Numbered from the stretch's first letter, positions 19,655 through 27,526 are shown. The stretch is DNA of 64,000 nucleotides from CAVQCJ01 sp963711005 (GCA_963711005.1 CAVQCJ010000006.1:124001-188000); one strand, 5' to 3'. Translations and numbers: made by a program. Notes: generated by a model from the sequence alone, not told the origin.

Positions 19655-21140
19655 ATGGCCGAGCTGACCGACCGGAGCGTCGAGGAGGACACCTGGTACC
19701 GCGCCGTCCAGGCGCAGGGACGGGCGCTTCGACGGCCGGGTGTTCACGGCCGTGCTCACCACCGGGATCTACTGCCGCCCGTCGTGCCCGTCCCGCACCC
19801 CGCTGCGGCCGAACGTCCGGTTCTACCCGAACGCGGCGGCCGCGGTCGCTGCGGGGTTCCGCGCGTGCCGCCGTTGCCGGCCGGACGCGTTGCCGGGCTC
19901 GCGGGCCTGGGACCACCGCGGCGACCTGGTCGCCCGTGCGCTGCGGCTCATCGCGGCCGGCGAGGTGGACGAGCACGGTGTGGCCGGACTGGCCGACCGG
20001 CTCTCGGTGAGCGAGCGGCACCTGCACCGGATCCTCGTGGCCGAGGTCGGCGTCGGGCCGCTGGCGCTGGCCAGGACCCGCCGCGCGCAGACCGCGCGGC
20101 TGCTGGTCGACCAGACCGGCCTGTCGATGACCGACATCGCGTTCGCGGCCGGGTTCGCCAGCGTCCGGCAGTTCAACGACGTGATGCGGACGGAGTTCGG
20201 CTGCCCTCCGTCTGAGCTGCGGCGCGGCCCCGGTCGGAGCCGGCTCGGGCGACGGCGGCACCGGCGGGCTGGTGCTCCGCCTGGTCCATCGCGAGCCTTA
20301 CGGTGCTCGCGGAGGTCTTCGGGTTCCTGGGCACCCGGGCGGTGGCCGGGGTGGAGGAGGTCGACGGCGCGGGGCTGCGGCGGGTCGTGGGCACCCGACA
20401 CGGTGCGGCGGTCGTCTCGATGCAGCCGGGACCCGGCCACATCACGGCTCGGCTGCGTCTGCCCGACCTGTCCGACCTGGGGACGCTGGTGGCGTCGTTG
20501 CGGCGGCTGCTCGACCTGGACGCCGACCCGACCTCGGTCGACGCCGTGCTGTCGGCCGACCCGGCGATGGCGCCGCTGGTGGCTGGCGCGGCCGGGACTT
20601 CGAGTACCCGGGGCGGTGGACGGCTTCGAGCTGGCCGTGCGTGCCATCGTCGGCCAGCAGGTCTCGGTCGCCGGCGCCCGCACGCTCGCCGGCCGGCTGG
20701 TCGAGGCGTTCGGCCAGCCGCTGGACGAGGCCGACGGCGCGCTGACCGCCGCCTTCCCGACCGCGCAGACGATGGCCGAGGCCGACCTCGACGGGCCGAC
20801 GCTCGGCCTGACCGGCGCCCGGGTCCGCGCGCTCAGGGCGCTCGCGTTCGAGGTCGCGCACGGTCGTCTCACGCTGGATCCCGGCGGCGACCGGGACGAG
20901 GCGAGGAGCCGCCTGACGGCGCTTCCCGGCGTCGGGGAGTGGACCGCGGAGTACATCGCGATGCGGGCCCTGGCCGACCCGGACGCCTGGCCGGGCACGG
21001 ACCTCGTGCTGCGGCGACGGGTGGCCGAGCGCGGCGGCGACCCGGAGCGGTGGCGGCCCTGGCGTGCCTACGGCGCCCTGCACCTGTGGAACGACAGTGC
21101 ACAGACAGCGAAGACCCCACCGATGGAGGAGTCGGCATGA
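19655..21140 (+). CDS. alkA: Ada-AlkA fusion: alkylation sensor/regulator plus 3-methyladenine DNA glycosylase, four frameshifts
   Basis: About 493 residues after repair. Domain order: Ada zinc domain with the alkyl-accepting cysteine region (TTGIYCRPSCPSRTP, then FRACRRCRPD); AraC-type helix-turn-helix (LADRLSVSERHLHRILVAE... FAAGFASVRQFNDVMR); AlkA N-terminal fold; and the HhH-GPD glycosylase (AVRAIVGQQVSVAGARTL, LPGVGEWTAEYIAMR, with the catalytic Asp region DPDAWPGTDL). Apparent insertions are at about 19718, 20243, 20302 and 20590. Such a fusion is known in mycobacteria. The stop overlaps the ogt start (ATGA), giving an adaptive-response operon. CAGGAT lies 7 nt before the ATG. Confidence 0.9.
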
Positions 21141-21661
21141 GCAGCACGACCGCAGCACCTCTGGCGGCGACCGAGGTCGCCACCCCTGTCGGCCCGCTGG
21201 CGATCGTGACCGACGCGGGCACCGTCGTGGCCTCGGGCTTCACCACGGTCGAGGACCAGCTGGGCCGGCTCGATCCGGCGCAACAGGCCCGCGGCGTGGT
21301 CCGGACCGACGACATGGGCGCGGTCACCGACGCCGTCCGGGCCTACTTCGCCGGCGACGTCGACGCGCTGGACCGCGTGCCGGTCCGCCAGCCGGGGGGC
21401 GACTTCACGCAGGAGGCCTGGCGGGTGATGCGGACGATCCCGGCCGGTCAGACCTGGTCGTACGCCGAGCTGGCGACGAAGTCCGGCCGTCCGGCCGCGG
21501 TGCGTGCCGCCGGTTCGGCGTGCGCCCGGAACATGGTGGCGCCGTTCGTCCCCTGCCACCGGGTCGTGCGCACCGGGGGTTCGCTGGGCGGCTACTACTA
21601 CGGGCTGCCGGTCAAGCAGTGGCTGCTCGACCACGAGCGCGGGGTCACGAGGGCGTTCTGA
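21137..21661 (+). CDS. ogt: Methylated-DNA--protein-cysteine S-methyltransferase
   Basis: 174 residues. The suicide cysteine is in VPCHRVVR; TWSYAELATKSGRPAAVRAAG is the helix-turn-helix that binds the minor groove; GGYYYGLPVKQWLLDHE is the usual C-terminus. It removes alkyl groups from O6 of guanine in one turnover. Its ATG overlaps the TGA of the Ada-AlkA gene, so the two should be induced together. Its end overlaps the end of the convergent DAHP synthase gene by 17 bp. Confidence 0.93.
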   Translation: MSSTTAAPLAATEVATPVGPLAIVTDAGTVVASGFTTVEDQLGRLDPAQQARGVVRTDDMGAVTDAVRAYFAGDVDALDRVPVRQPGGDFTQEAWRVMRTIPAGQTWSYAELATKSGRPAAVRAAGSACARNMVAPFVPCHRVVRTGGSLGGYYYGLPVKQWLLDHERGVTRAF

Positions 21662-22697
21662 CAGCGTCCCCGGCCGAGCGCCTCCCGAGCAGCGGAGGCA
21701 GCTGGCGCACCGCGGTGGCCAGCGCCCGCAGGTCGCCGTTCACCAGCGCCTGCGGTCCGTCGCACAGCGCCTCCTCTGGCCGCGGGTGGACGTCGACGAT
21801 GATGCCGTCCGCTCCGACCGCGATCGCCGCCCTGGACAACGGGACGACCAGGTCGCGCCGCCCGCCGGAGTGCGACGGGTCGACCACGACCGGCAGGTGC
21901 GAGAGCCCGTGCGCGACCGGCACCGCGGAGATGTCCAGGGTGTTGCGGGTCGCGGTCTCGTACGTGCGGATGCCCCGCTCGCACAGGACGATGTCGAGGT
22001 TGCCGCGCTGCGCGACGTACTCGGCCGCCATCAGCCACTCCTCGATGGTGGCCGTCATCCCGCGCTTGAGCATGACGGGCTTGCCGGCCTCGCCGACCGC
22101 CTGCAGCAGCGCGAAGTTGGCCATGTTGCGGGTCCCCACCTGCAGCATGTCCGCGTACGACGCGACCAGCGCGACGTCCGCCACCTCGGTCACCTCGGTC
22201 ACGATCGGCATCCCGGTCGACGCACCGACGTCGGCGAGGATCCGCAGGCCGGCCTCGCCGAGACCCTGGAACGCGTACGGCGAGGTGCGCGGCTTGAACG
22301 CCCCGCCGCGCAGCAGCGTCGCGCCCGCGGCCTGCGCCATCTGCGCCGCCTCCAGCGTCTGCTCGGCGGTCTCCACCGCGCACGGACCGGCGATCAGGGT
22401 GAACGTGTCGGGTCCGATCGGCACCGCGTGGCCGGGCCCGCCGACCCAGACGGTGGTCATGTCGGGGTGGTGCTGGCGGGAGACGAGCTTGTAGGGCGCG
22501 CTGATCCGTACGACGCTGCTGACCCCCGGCAGCCCGGCGAGGTTCAGCGAGCCGAACGAGTCGACGTCGCCGACCAGCCCGACGATGGTGCGGGTGACGC
22601 CACGGCTGACGAACGCCTCGCCGCCGGCACCCTCGACCTTCGTCACCACACGGGCGACGTCCTCGCTCGTCGCCTCCGGCGACATGACCACGACCAT
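21645..22697 (-). CDS. aroF: Class I (beta-type) DAHP synthase with N-terminal regulatory domain
   Basis: 350 residues. The first ~75 residues (MVVVMSPEATSEDVARVV, TRTIVGLVGD) form a ferredoxin-like domain seen in AroF of Thermotoga type. The catalytic KDO8P-synthase-like barrel follows: AGPCAVE, RGGAFKPRTSPYAFQGLG, TEVTEVADVALV, QVGTRNMANF, KPVMLKRGM, VDPSHSGGRRD. It makes DAHP from PEP and erythrose-4-phosphate. GGAG is 6 nt before the ATG at 22697. Upstream lie a hairpin and an aromatic-rich leader peptide, so transcription attenuation is likely. Confidence 0.93.
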   Translation of the reverse strand: MVVVMSPEATSEDVARVVTKVEGAGGEAFVSRGVTRTIVGLVGDVDSFGSLNLAGLPGVSSVVRISAPYKLVSRQHHPDMTTVWVGGPGHAVPIGPDTFTLIAGPCAVETAEQTLEAAQMAQAAGATLLRGGAFKPRTSPYAFQGLGEAGLRILADVGASTGMPIVTEVTEVADVALVASYADMLQVGTRNMANFALLQAVGEAGKPVMLKRGMTATIEEWLMAAEYVAQRGNLDIVLCERGIRTYETATRNTLDISAVPVAHGLSHLPVVVDPSHSGGRRDLVVPLSRAAIAVGADGIIVDVHPRPEEALCDGPQALVNGDLRALATAVRQLPPLLGRRSAGDAVRTPS

Positions 22698-22718
22698 GAC
22701 CTGCTCCAGAAATGAGAA

Positions 22719-22741
22719 GAGCCCCGGGGTCTCCGGGGCTC
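22719..22741 (-). terminator. Intrinsic-terminator/attenuator hairpin before aroF
   Basis: Nine-base arms GAGCCCCGG and CCGGGGCTC flank a 5-nt loop, giving a perfect GC-rich stem. On the minus strand it is followed by TTCTCATTTCT. It lies between the leader peptide stop (22759) and the aroF start (22697), where a regulated terminator would sit. Confidence 0.7.
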
Positions 22742-22758
22742 GTCGTGCGGTGGGTACC

Positions 22759-22836
22759 TCAGCCGCTGGACGCGGCGCCGGTCACCCACCCGGGAGCCCC
22801 GGGCGGAAAACCGTAGAAGTACCACTGGTTGCGCAC
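22759..22836 (-). CDS. Aromatic-rich leader peptide of aroF
   Basis: 25 codons from a GTG: MRNQWYFYGFPP followed by GAPGWVTGAASSG and TGA. Six of the first ten codons beyond Asn-Gln encode Trp, Tyr, Phe, Tyr, (Gly), Phe, a run hard to explain by chance in GC-rich DNA. It is 61 nt upstream of the aroF start, with the hairpin between. Stalling on Trp/Tyr/Phe codons when aromatic aminoacyl-tRNAs are scarce would control whether the hairpin forms. The promoter places the transcript start at the GTG, so the leader would be translated without a Shine-Dalgarno. The mechanism is inferred. Confidence 0.75.
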   Translation of the reverse strand: MRNQWYFYGFPPGAPGWVTGAASSG

Positions 22837-22842
22837 GGGTCG

Positions 22843-22871
22843 AGGATAGGCACAGGCGGACGCCCTGTCGC
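22843..22871 (-). promoter_or_regulatory. Promoter of the aroF leader transcript
   Basis: On the minus strand GCGACA (22866-22871) and TATCCT (22843-22848) are separated by 17 nt, each matching the housekeeping consensus at four of six positions. The leader GTG follows 6 nt after the -10. Confidence 0.65.
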
Positions 22872-22911
22872 CCGGTTCCACGATGTGGACAACCTGGGCG
22901 GTGCCCCCAGC

Positions 22912-22917
22912 TAGGGT
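22912..22917 (+). promoter_or_regulatory. Putative -10 element of the 44-residue membrane protein gene
   Basis: TAGGGT lies 6 nt before the ATG at 22924, giving a leaderless transcript. A TGGACA-like -35 at 22886-22891 leaves a rather long 20-nt spacer. Confidence 0.4.
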
Positions 22918-22923
22918 CGCCGG

Positions 22924-23058
22924 ATGACAACTTCGGTGCAGGCCACCGCCGTCTGGATCCCTGGGCTGTTCGTCCTGGGCATCGTCCTGATAGTGGTGGT
23001 CGTCATGGTCGCCCTGAAGACCATGCGGAAGCCGGGGCGCGGGCGATCTCGCCGCTAG
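22924..23058 (+). CDS. Small single-pass membrane protein, 44 residues
   Basis: MTTSVQATAVWIPGLFVLGIV continues into a hydrophobic helix (about residues 11-33) and a basic tail (KTMRKPGRGRSRR), so the C-terminus should be cytoplasmic. The gene is divergent from the aroF leader with an 87-bp shared promoter region and converges on the PASTA kinase gene 16 bp away. The hydrophobic-then-basic design and the -10-like TAGGGT support a real gene. No family recognised. Confidence 0.55.
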   Translation: MTTSVQATAVWIPGLFVLGIVLIVVVVMVALKTMRKPGRGRSRR

Positions 23059-23074
23059 ACCGACCGGTCGCCGG

Positions 23075-25066
23075 CTAGACGATCGCGAGCCTGATCGTGC
23101 TGCCGAGCGGGGCCTGGGTCCCGGCGGCGGGGCTCTGGCTGGTGACCAGGTTGAGCGGCCGGCTGTCGAGGTAGGCGAAGGTGACCTTGAACCCGGCCTT
23201 CTCCAGCATCTTGCGCGCCTTGTCCTTGTTCATCCCGTAGACGTCGGGCACGTCCACCAGCGGCGGACCCTGCGAGACCAGCACCGTGACCGTGGTGCCG
23301 CGGTCCACCTGGGTCCCCGCCCTGGTGCCCTGGCTGATCACTGAGCCCTTCGGCACGGTCGTGCTGTACTGCCCGGGCGCGGACGAGTCGAGCACGAGCT
23401 TGTTCTTGCTCGCCGATGACTGCGCGGCGGCCAGTGTCATCCCGACGAAGTTCGGCACGGTCGCCGGCGCGACGCCCTTGCTGACCACCAGCCGCACAGC
23501 CGTGTCGCGGCGGACCGAGGTGCCCGCGGCGGGGACGGTCGAGATCACCATGCCGGCGCCGACGGTGTCGGAGTACGCCGACGACTGGGTGCCGACCGCC
23601 AGGTGGGTCGCCTGCAGCGCCGATGTGGCCTCCGCCACGGACTTGCCGGCCAGGGCCGGGACGGCGTACCGCTCGGGCCCCTTGGACAGGATCAGCGTCA
23701 CGGTGCCGTTCTTCGCGACCCGGTCGCGCGGTGCCGGGTCGGTGGTGATCACGAGGCCGGGCTTGACGGTCTCACTGAACTGACTGGTGCCGACGGCGGC
23801 ATGCAGGCCCTGCGCAGCCAGCGCGCCGGTGGCCGCCTTCTGGGTCATGTTGACCACCGACGGCGTGGTCGTCCACCGGCCGCTGCCGAGGTACCACCCG
23901 CCGACGCCGAGCACGGTGGCGACGACCAGCAGGACCGCCAGCCCGATCATCGCGCCGCGCCGGCTGCCGTTGCCGCGCGCCGCGGTCGGCACCTGGCCGG
24001 GGCCGCCGACGACCGGCTGGTCGGGCCGCTTGGGGCCGCGCGGCGGCGCACCGACCGGCGCGCTCGCCAGGGTGGAGGTCGCATGGGTGCCGGCCATCGT
24101 GTGCGCGGCCAGCGCGCTGATCCCGAGCGCCCCGGCGGCGCCGGGCAGCGGGACGACCAGGGTCTCGGTCAGGTCGACGTCCGTGGGTGCGTAGCCGAGC
24201 TGCGCGGCGCTCAACGAACCACGGACCGTCCGCAGCTGGTGCAGGTACGCCCCGGCGTCGGCCGGCCGCCCCTCGGGGTCGCGGTCGGTGGCCGCCAGCA
24301 CCAGCCCGTCCAGTGCGGGGGCCAGACCAGGGACGTACGTCGACGGCGCGGGCACGTCCGACGTCACGTGCTGGTAGGCCACCGACATCGGGGTGTCGCC
24401 GGCGTACGGCGGTGCGCCGGTGAGCATCTCGAAGAGCAGGATCCCAGCCGAGTAGACGTCCGACCGGGCGTCGGCGGAGCCGCGCTCGACCTGCTCGGGG
24501 GCCAGGTACGCCACGGTGCCCATCACCACGCCCTGGGTGGACGCATCGGCGCCCGAGGCCAGCGAGCTGCGGGCGAGCCCGAAGTCGGCCACCTTGACCC
24601 GGCCGTCGTCGGCGAGCAGGACGTTCTCGGGCTTGACGTCACGATGGACGATGCCGGCACGGTGCGCGGCCGCCAGGGCGGACAGCACGGGGTCGAGGAC
24701 GTCCAGGGCCTCCCTCGGCGTCAGCCGGCCACGCGAGCGGATCAGGTCCCGCAGCGTGCGTCCCCGGACGTGTTCCATCGCCAGGAAGACCAGGCCGGTC
24801 TGGGGGTCACTGCCCTGGTCGTACACCGCGACCACGCCGGGGTCGGACAGCCGGGCCGCTGACCTAGCCTCGCGGATGAACCGGGCCACGAACGCCTGGT
24901 CCTCGGCGAGCCCCGGATGCATGACCTTGAGCGCGACCGGCCGTTCCAGGCGGGTGTCGATGGCCTCGTAGACGGTGGCCATCCCGCCGCGGGCGACCTT
25001 CGACACGATCCGGTACCGGCCGTCGACAAGACGGCCGATCAACGGGTCGGCGACAGTCGTATCCAC
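23075..25066 (-). CDS. Membrane Ser/Thr protein kinase with four PASTA domains
   Basis: 663 residues. Kinase domain ~residues 16-285: Gly-rich loop ARGGMATVYEA, catalytic Lys47 (VALKVM), HRDVKPEN at 141-148, DFG from 161, activation loop TQGVVMGTVAYLAPE. A Pro/Gly-rich juxtamembrane region leads to one transmembrane helix (~372-394), followed by four PASTA repeats of about 65 residues each (~400-663) outside the cell, which bind peptidoglycan fragments or lipid II. It sits next to an Rv2175c-like gene as mycobacterial PknL does, but carries PASTA repeats like PknB. It is divergent from that gene with an 81-bp gap. Confidence 0.95.
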   Translation of the reverse strand: MDTTVADPLIGRLVDGRYRIVSKVARGGMATVYEAIDTRLERPVALKVMHPGLAEDQAFVARFIREARSAARLSDPGVVAVYDQGSDPQTGLVFLAMEHVRGRTLRDLIRSRGRLTPREALDVLDPVLSALAAAHRAGIVHRDVKPENVLLADDGRVKVADFGLARSSLASGADASTQGVVMGTVAYLAPEQVERGSADARSDVYSAGILLFEMLTGAPPYAGDTPMSVAYQHVTSDVPAPSTYVPGLAPALDGLVLAATDRDPEGRPADAGAYLHQLRTVRGSLSAAQLGYAPTDVDLTETLVVPLPGAAGALGISALAAHTMAGTHATSTLASAPVGAPPRGPKRPDQPVVGGPGQVPTAARGNGSRRGAMIGLAVLLVVATVLGVGGWYLGSGRWTTTPSVVNMTQKAATGALAAQGLHAAVGTSQFSETVKPGLVITTDPAPRDRVAKNGTVTLILSKGPERYAVPALAGKSVAEATSALQATHLAVGTQSSAYSDTVGAGMVISTVPAAGTSVRRDTAVRLVVSKGVAPATVPNFVGMTLAAAQSSASKNKLVLDSSAPGQYSTTVPKGSVISQGTRAGTQVDRGTTVTVLVSQGPPLVDVPDVYGMNKDKARKMLEKAGFKVTFAYLDSRPLNLVTSQSPAAGTQAPLGSTIRLAIV

Positions 25067-25147
25067 TGTTCGAGGGTACCCGGCAGGGTCTGGATCGCCC
25101 GGATCGTCCGTTCCCCCCGCGCGCCCCCGTCATGGCAGGCTGAGCGC

Positions 25148-25525
25148 GTGCAGGAGATCCCCGCCACTGACGTGGCGCCCGACCCGTTGGCCGCAGTCGT
25201 GAGCGACTGGGCCACGCTTCCTGACGCGGCACAGGCGCTGGGCACCGACGTCCTCAAGGTGCGGCAGCTGCTGCGCGACCACCAGCTGGTCGCGGTGCGC
25301 CGCGATGGCGTGCTCGTCGTGCCCGCGCTGCTGCTGCAGGACGGCGAGGTCGTCAAGGGGCTGCCCGGCCTGCTGACGCTGCTGACAGACGCCCGCTACA
25401 CCGAAGAGGAAGCCGTGCGCTGGATGTTCACCGACGACGACTCGTTGCCGGGTCGCCCGGTGGACGCGCTGCGGGAGAACCGCGGCACCGAGGTTCGCCG
25501 GCGCGCCCAGGCGCTCGGCTTCTAG
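25148..25525 (+). CDS. Rv2175c-family DNA-binding protein
   Basis: 125 residues. An N-terminal winged helix-turn-helix (VSDWATLPDAAQALG, then VRQLLRDHQLVAVRRDGVLVVP) precedes an LPGLLTLLTDARYTEEEAVRWMF segment typical of Rv2175c homologues, and the protein ends RRRAQALGF. In mycobacteria this protein is phosphorylated by the neighbouring kinase PknL, which affects DNA binding; the same partnership is likely with the divergent kinase here. CAGGCT lies 6 nt before the GTG. Confidence 0.85.
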   Translation: MQEIPATDVAPDPLAAVVSDWATLPDAAQALGTDVLKVRQLLRDHQLVAVRRDGVLVVPALLLQDGEVVKGLPGLLTLLTDARYTEEEAVRWMFTDDDSLPGRPVDALRENRGTEVRRRAQALGF

Positions 25526-25528
25526 CAC

Positions 25529-25891
25529 GTGGCCCATCTGGTCTACCTGACCGTGCTGGCCGGCTGCCTGCTCGGCACCGCCTGGCTCGAGCTGGTGGTG
25601 CGCACGCGTGTCTACCCCCGCTGGCGCCGGCTGCTGCTGACCCTGGCTCCGGTGCTGCTCGTGTTCTTCTGCTGGGACCTGTACGCGGTCGCGCACGGGC
25701 ACTGGTCGTTCGACCCGGCCCGGACCACCGGGCTGCGGGTGCCGGGCCGGGTCCCGGTCGAGGAGGTCCTCTTCTTCCTGGTGGTGCCGGTCTGCTCGGT
25801 GCTCGCGTACGAGGCCGTCCGCGCCGTCCGCGGCTGGTCCGGCGGCGACGAGCAGGCAGCCGTCGCCGAGCCCGGGGCGGCCCGGCGGTGA
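25529..25891 (+). CDS. crtYc: Lycopene cyclase subunit (CrtYc-type)
   Basis: 120 residues with three hydrophobic helices. The conserved PVEEVLFFLVVP motif near the third helix and the FCWDLYAVAHGHWSFDP segment are signatures of the small heterodimeric lycopene cyclase domain. With the next gene it forms a membrane enzyme that cyclises the ends of lycopene. It starts 3 nt after the Rv2175c-like stop and its own TGA overlaps the next GTG. Confidence 0.88.
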   Translation: MAHLVYLTVLAGCLLGTAWLELVVRTRVYPRWRRLLLTLAPVLLVFFCWDLYAVAHGHWSFDPARTTGLRVPGRVPVEEVLFFLVVPVCSVLAYEAVRAVRGWSGGDEQAAVAEPGAARR

Positions 25892-26244
25892 GCAGCGGGC
25901 TCACGTACACCGCGCTGGCCGTGGCCGCCGTCCCGGTCTCGGCCCTGCTCGACCTCGCCGTGCTGCGCACCCGGCTGCTGGCCCGGCGGACCTTCTGGGT
26001 GGCCTACGCGATCGTCCTGGCCTTCCAGCTGGTCGTGAACGGGTTGCTGACGGGGCTGCACGTGGTGCGCTACGACCCCGGCGCCGTCCTCGGGCCCCGG
26101 CTGGCCTTCGCGCCGGTCGAGGACCTCCTGTTCGGGTTCGCGCTGGTGCTGCAGACGCTCGCCTGGTGGGTGTTCTGGGGTCGCCGCGGGTTGCAGCGGG
26201 AGCCGGTCGCCGGCCCGCCGCGGTGGACCGGCCGCCGTGGTTGA
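25888..26244 (+). CDS. crtYd: Lycopene cyclase subunit (CrtYd-type)
   Basis: 118 residues, three hydrophobic helices. YDPGAVLGPRLAFAPVEDLLFGFALVLQ contains the PVEDLLF motif paired with PVEEVLF of the first subunit. GTGA overlap with crtYc ensures coupled translation. No UbiA-type prenyltransferase follows, so cyclisation of a C40 chain is more likely than C50 synthesis. Confidence 0.88.
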   Translation: MSSGLTYTALAVAAVPVSALLDLAVLRTRLLARRTFWVAYAIVLAFQLVVNGLLTGLHVVRYDPGAVLGPRLAFAPVEDLLFGFALVLQTLAWWVFWGRRGLQREPVAGPPRWTGRRG

Positions 26245-26253
26245 CCCCAGCGT

Positions 26254-26281
26254 TGAACCGAACCGGCGCGGCGTACGTTCC
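26254..26281 (+). promoter_or_regulatory. SigL-type autoregulatory promoter
   Basis: TGAACC (26254-26259), 16-nt spacer, CGTTCC (26276-26281). This matches the ECF SigL-type pattern TGAACC-N16-CGT. The sigma factor GTG follows 6 nt later. The same -35 and spacing recur at 27499-27526. Confidence 0.75.
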
Positions 26282-26287
26282 CGTGAT

Positions 26288-26821
26288 GTGGGTGTGCTCC
26301 CGGCGACCGACGAGCGGCTCATGCGCGAGCTCTACCAGGAGCACGCGGGTGTCCTGCTGGGTTACGTACGACGGCTGGTCGGTGGCGACACCAACCGGGC
26401 GGAGGACGTCGTCCAGGAGACGTTGCTGCGAGCGTGGCAGCACCCGGAGGCGTTGCGTGCCGGTCGTTCGGACGGCTCGTCGGTACGCGCCTGGTTGCTG
26501 ACCGTGGCCCGTCATCTGGTCATCGACGGCGAGCGACGGCGCCGCTCACGGCCGCACGAGGTCGAGCTGGTGGCCGGGCACGAGCGGGCGGTGGACGAGC
26601 CCGCGTTCGACCAGGTGCTGGCCGCGTGGGAGGTTGCCGACGCGCTCGCCTCGCTGAGCGCCGAGCACCGCGGCGTGATCGTCGAGCTGTACTACCGCGA
26701 CCGTTCGGTCGCTGAAGCGGCCCGTGAGCTGGGCGTGCCGGAGGGCACGGTCAAGTCCCGGGCGTACTACGCCCTGCGCGCCCTGCGTGCGGCGTGCGAG
26801 GAGCGAGGGGTGCTGCCGTGA
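26288..26821 (+). CDS. sigL: ECF RNA polymerase sigma factor, SigL-like
   Basis: 177 residues. Region 2: ELYQEHAGVLLGYVRRLVGG, then AEDVVQETLLRAWQHPE; region 4: LSAEHRGVIVELYYRDRS, then AARELGVPEGTVKSRAYYALRALR. The GTG at 26288 fits a leaderless transcript from the promoter ending at 26281; the open frame extends to 26237 through that promoter and was rejected. The stop overlaps the anti-sigma start (GTGA). SigL of mycobacteria is autoregulated and linked to cell-envelope and redox functions. Confidence 0.9.
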   Translation: MGVLPATDERLMRELYQEHAGVLLGYVRRLVGGDTNRAEDVVQETLLRAWQHPEALRAGRSDGSSVRAWLLTVARHLVIDGERRRRSRPHEVELVAGHERAVDEPAFDQVLAAWEVADALASLSAEHRGVIVELYYRDRSVAEAARELGVPEGTVKSRAYYALRALRAACEERGVLP

Positions 26822-27486
26822 CCTGCCAGCAGGTACGCGAGGCGGCCGCGGTGCGGCTGCTCACCGGAGGCACGCCTGACCACGAGGTCGAGGCGCACCT
26901 GGCCGGCTGCGAGCTGTGCCGGGCGGACCTGGCCCGACTGACCCCGCTGCCGGGCCTGCTGACCGATGCGGCGAGCCAGGTCGCCTTGCTGGACGAGCCG
27001 CCTCCCGGAGACGCGCTGCTGGAGCGGCTGCTGGCCGCTGCGGCGGCGGAGCGGCGCAGCAGGCGCAGCCGGCTCCGGCTCGTCGCGGTCGCCTCTGTCG
27101 CGGCGCTGGCTCTGGTGGCGGTCCCGGCGACCGTCGTGCTGGTGAACCGATCGGATGGCGTGGGGCGCGTCCAGGCGGTCAAGATCCAGTCCACCGCGTC
27201 CGACCCGGCGTCCGGCGTGTCCGGGCAGGTGACGCTGGCGCGGTCGTCCTGGGGGAGCGCGGTGAACCTGAAGGTCACCGGCGTGCAGGCCGGCACCAGC
27301 TGCACGGTCGTGGTCGTGACCAAGGACGGGACCAGGCAGACCGCCGCGACGTGGTGGGCGCAGCAGTACCCCGGACCGGCGAACGTCGACGGCACGGTGG
27401 CTGCGGACGTCCCCGCGATCGACCACGTCGAGCTGGTGGACACCGCGTCCGGCAAGGTCCTGCTGAAGCTGCCGACCCGGGTCTGA
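26818..27486 (+). CDS. rslA: Membrane anti-sigma factor with zinc-finger motif (RslA-like)
   Basis: 222 residues. The N-terminal anti-sigma domain has HLAGCELC (His27, Cys31, Cys34: Hx3Cx2C), the ZAS motif of redox-sensitive anti-sigma factors. One transmembrane helix (~residues 88-110, VAVASVAALALVAVPATVVLV) leads to an extracytoplasmic beta-rich domain of about 110 residues. It should hold SigL inactive until the zinc site is oxidised or the outer domain is triggered. Translational coupling with the sigma gene keeps the pair in balance. Confidence 0.88.
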   Translation: MTCQQVREAAAVRLLTGGTPDHEVEAHLAGCELCRADLARLTPLPGLLTDAASQVALLDEPPPGDALLERLLAAAAAERRSRRSRLRLVAVASVAALALVAVPATVVLVNRSDGVGRVQAVKIQSTASDPASGVSGQVTLARSSWGSAVNLKVTGVQAGTSCTVVVVTKDGTRQTAATWWAQQYPGPANVDGTVAADVPAIDHVELVDTASGKVLLKLPTRV

Positions 27487-27498
27487 CCGCGCCCGGAC

Positions 27499-27526
27499 TG
27501 AACCGGACAGTGCTGCGGGCCGTTGT
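27499..27526 (+). promoter_or_regulatory. Second SigL-type promoter, upstream of the Rieske gene
   Basis: TGAACC (27499-27504), 16-nt spacer, CGTTGT (27521-27526): the same -35 and identical spacing as the promoter before sigL. It lies in the 78-bp gap after rslA, with the Rieske start 38 nt downstream. Confidence 0.7.

Noticed and set aside
25529..26244. C50 carotenoid cyclase (CrtYe/CrtYf) with lycopene elongase
   Set aside because: No UbiA-type elongase gene is present nearby, so a C40 lycopene cyclase pair is the simpler reading.
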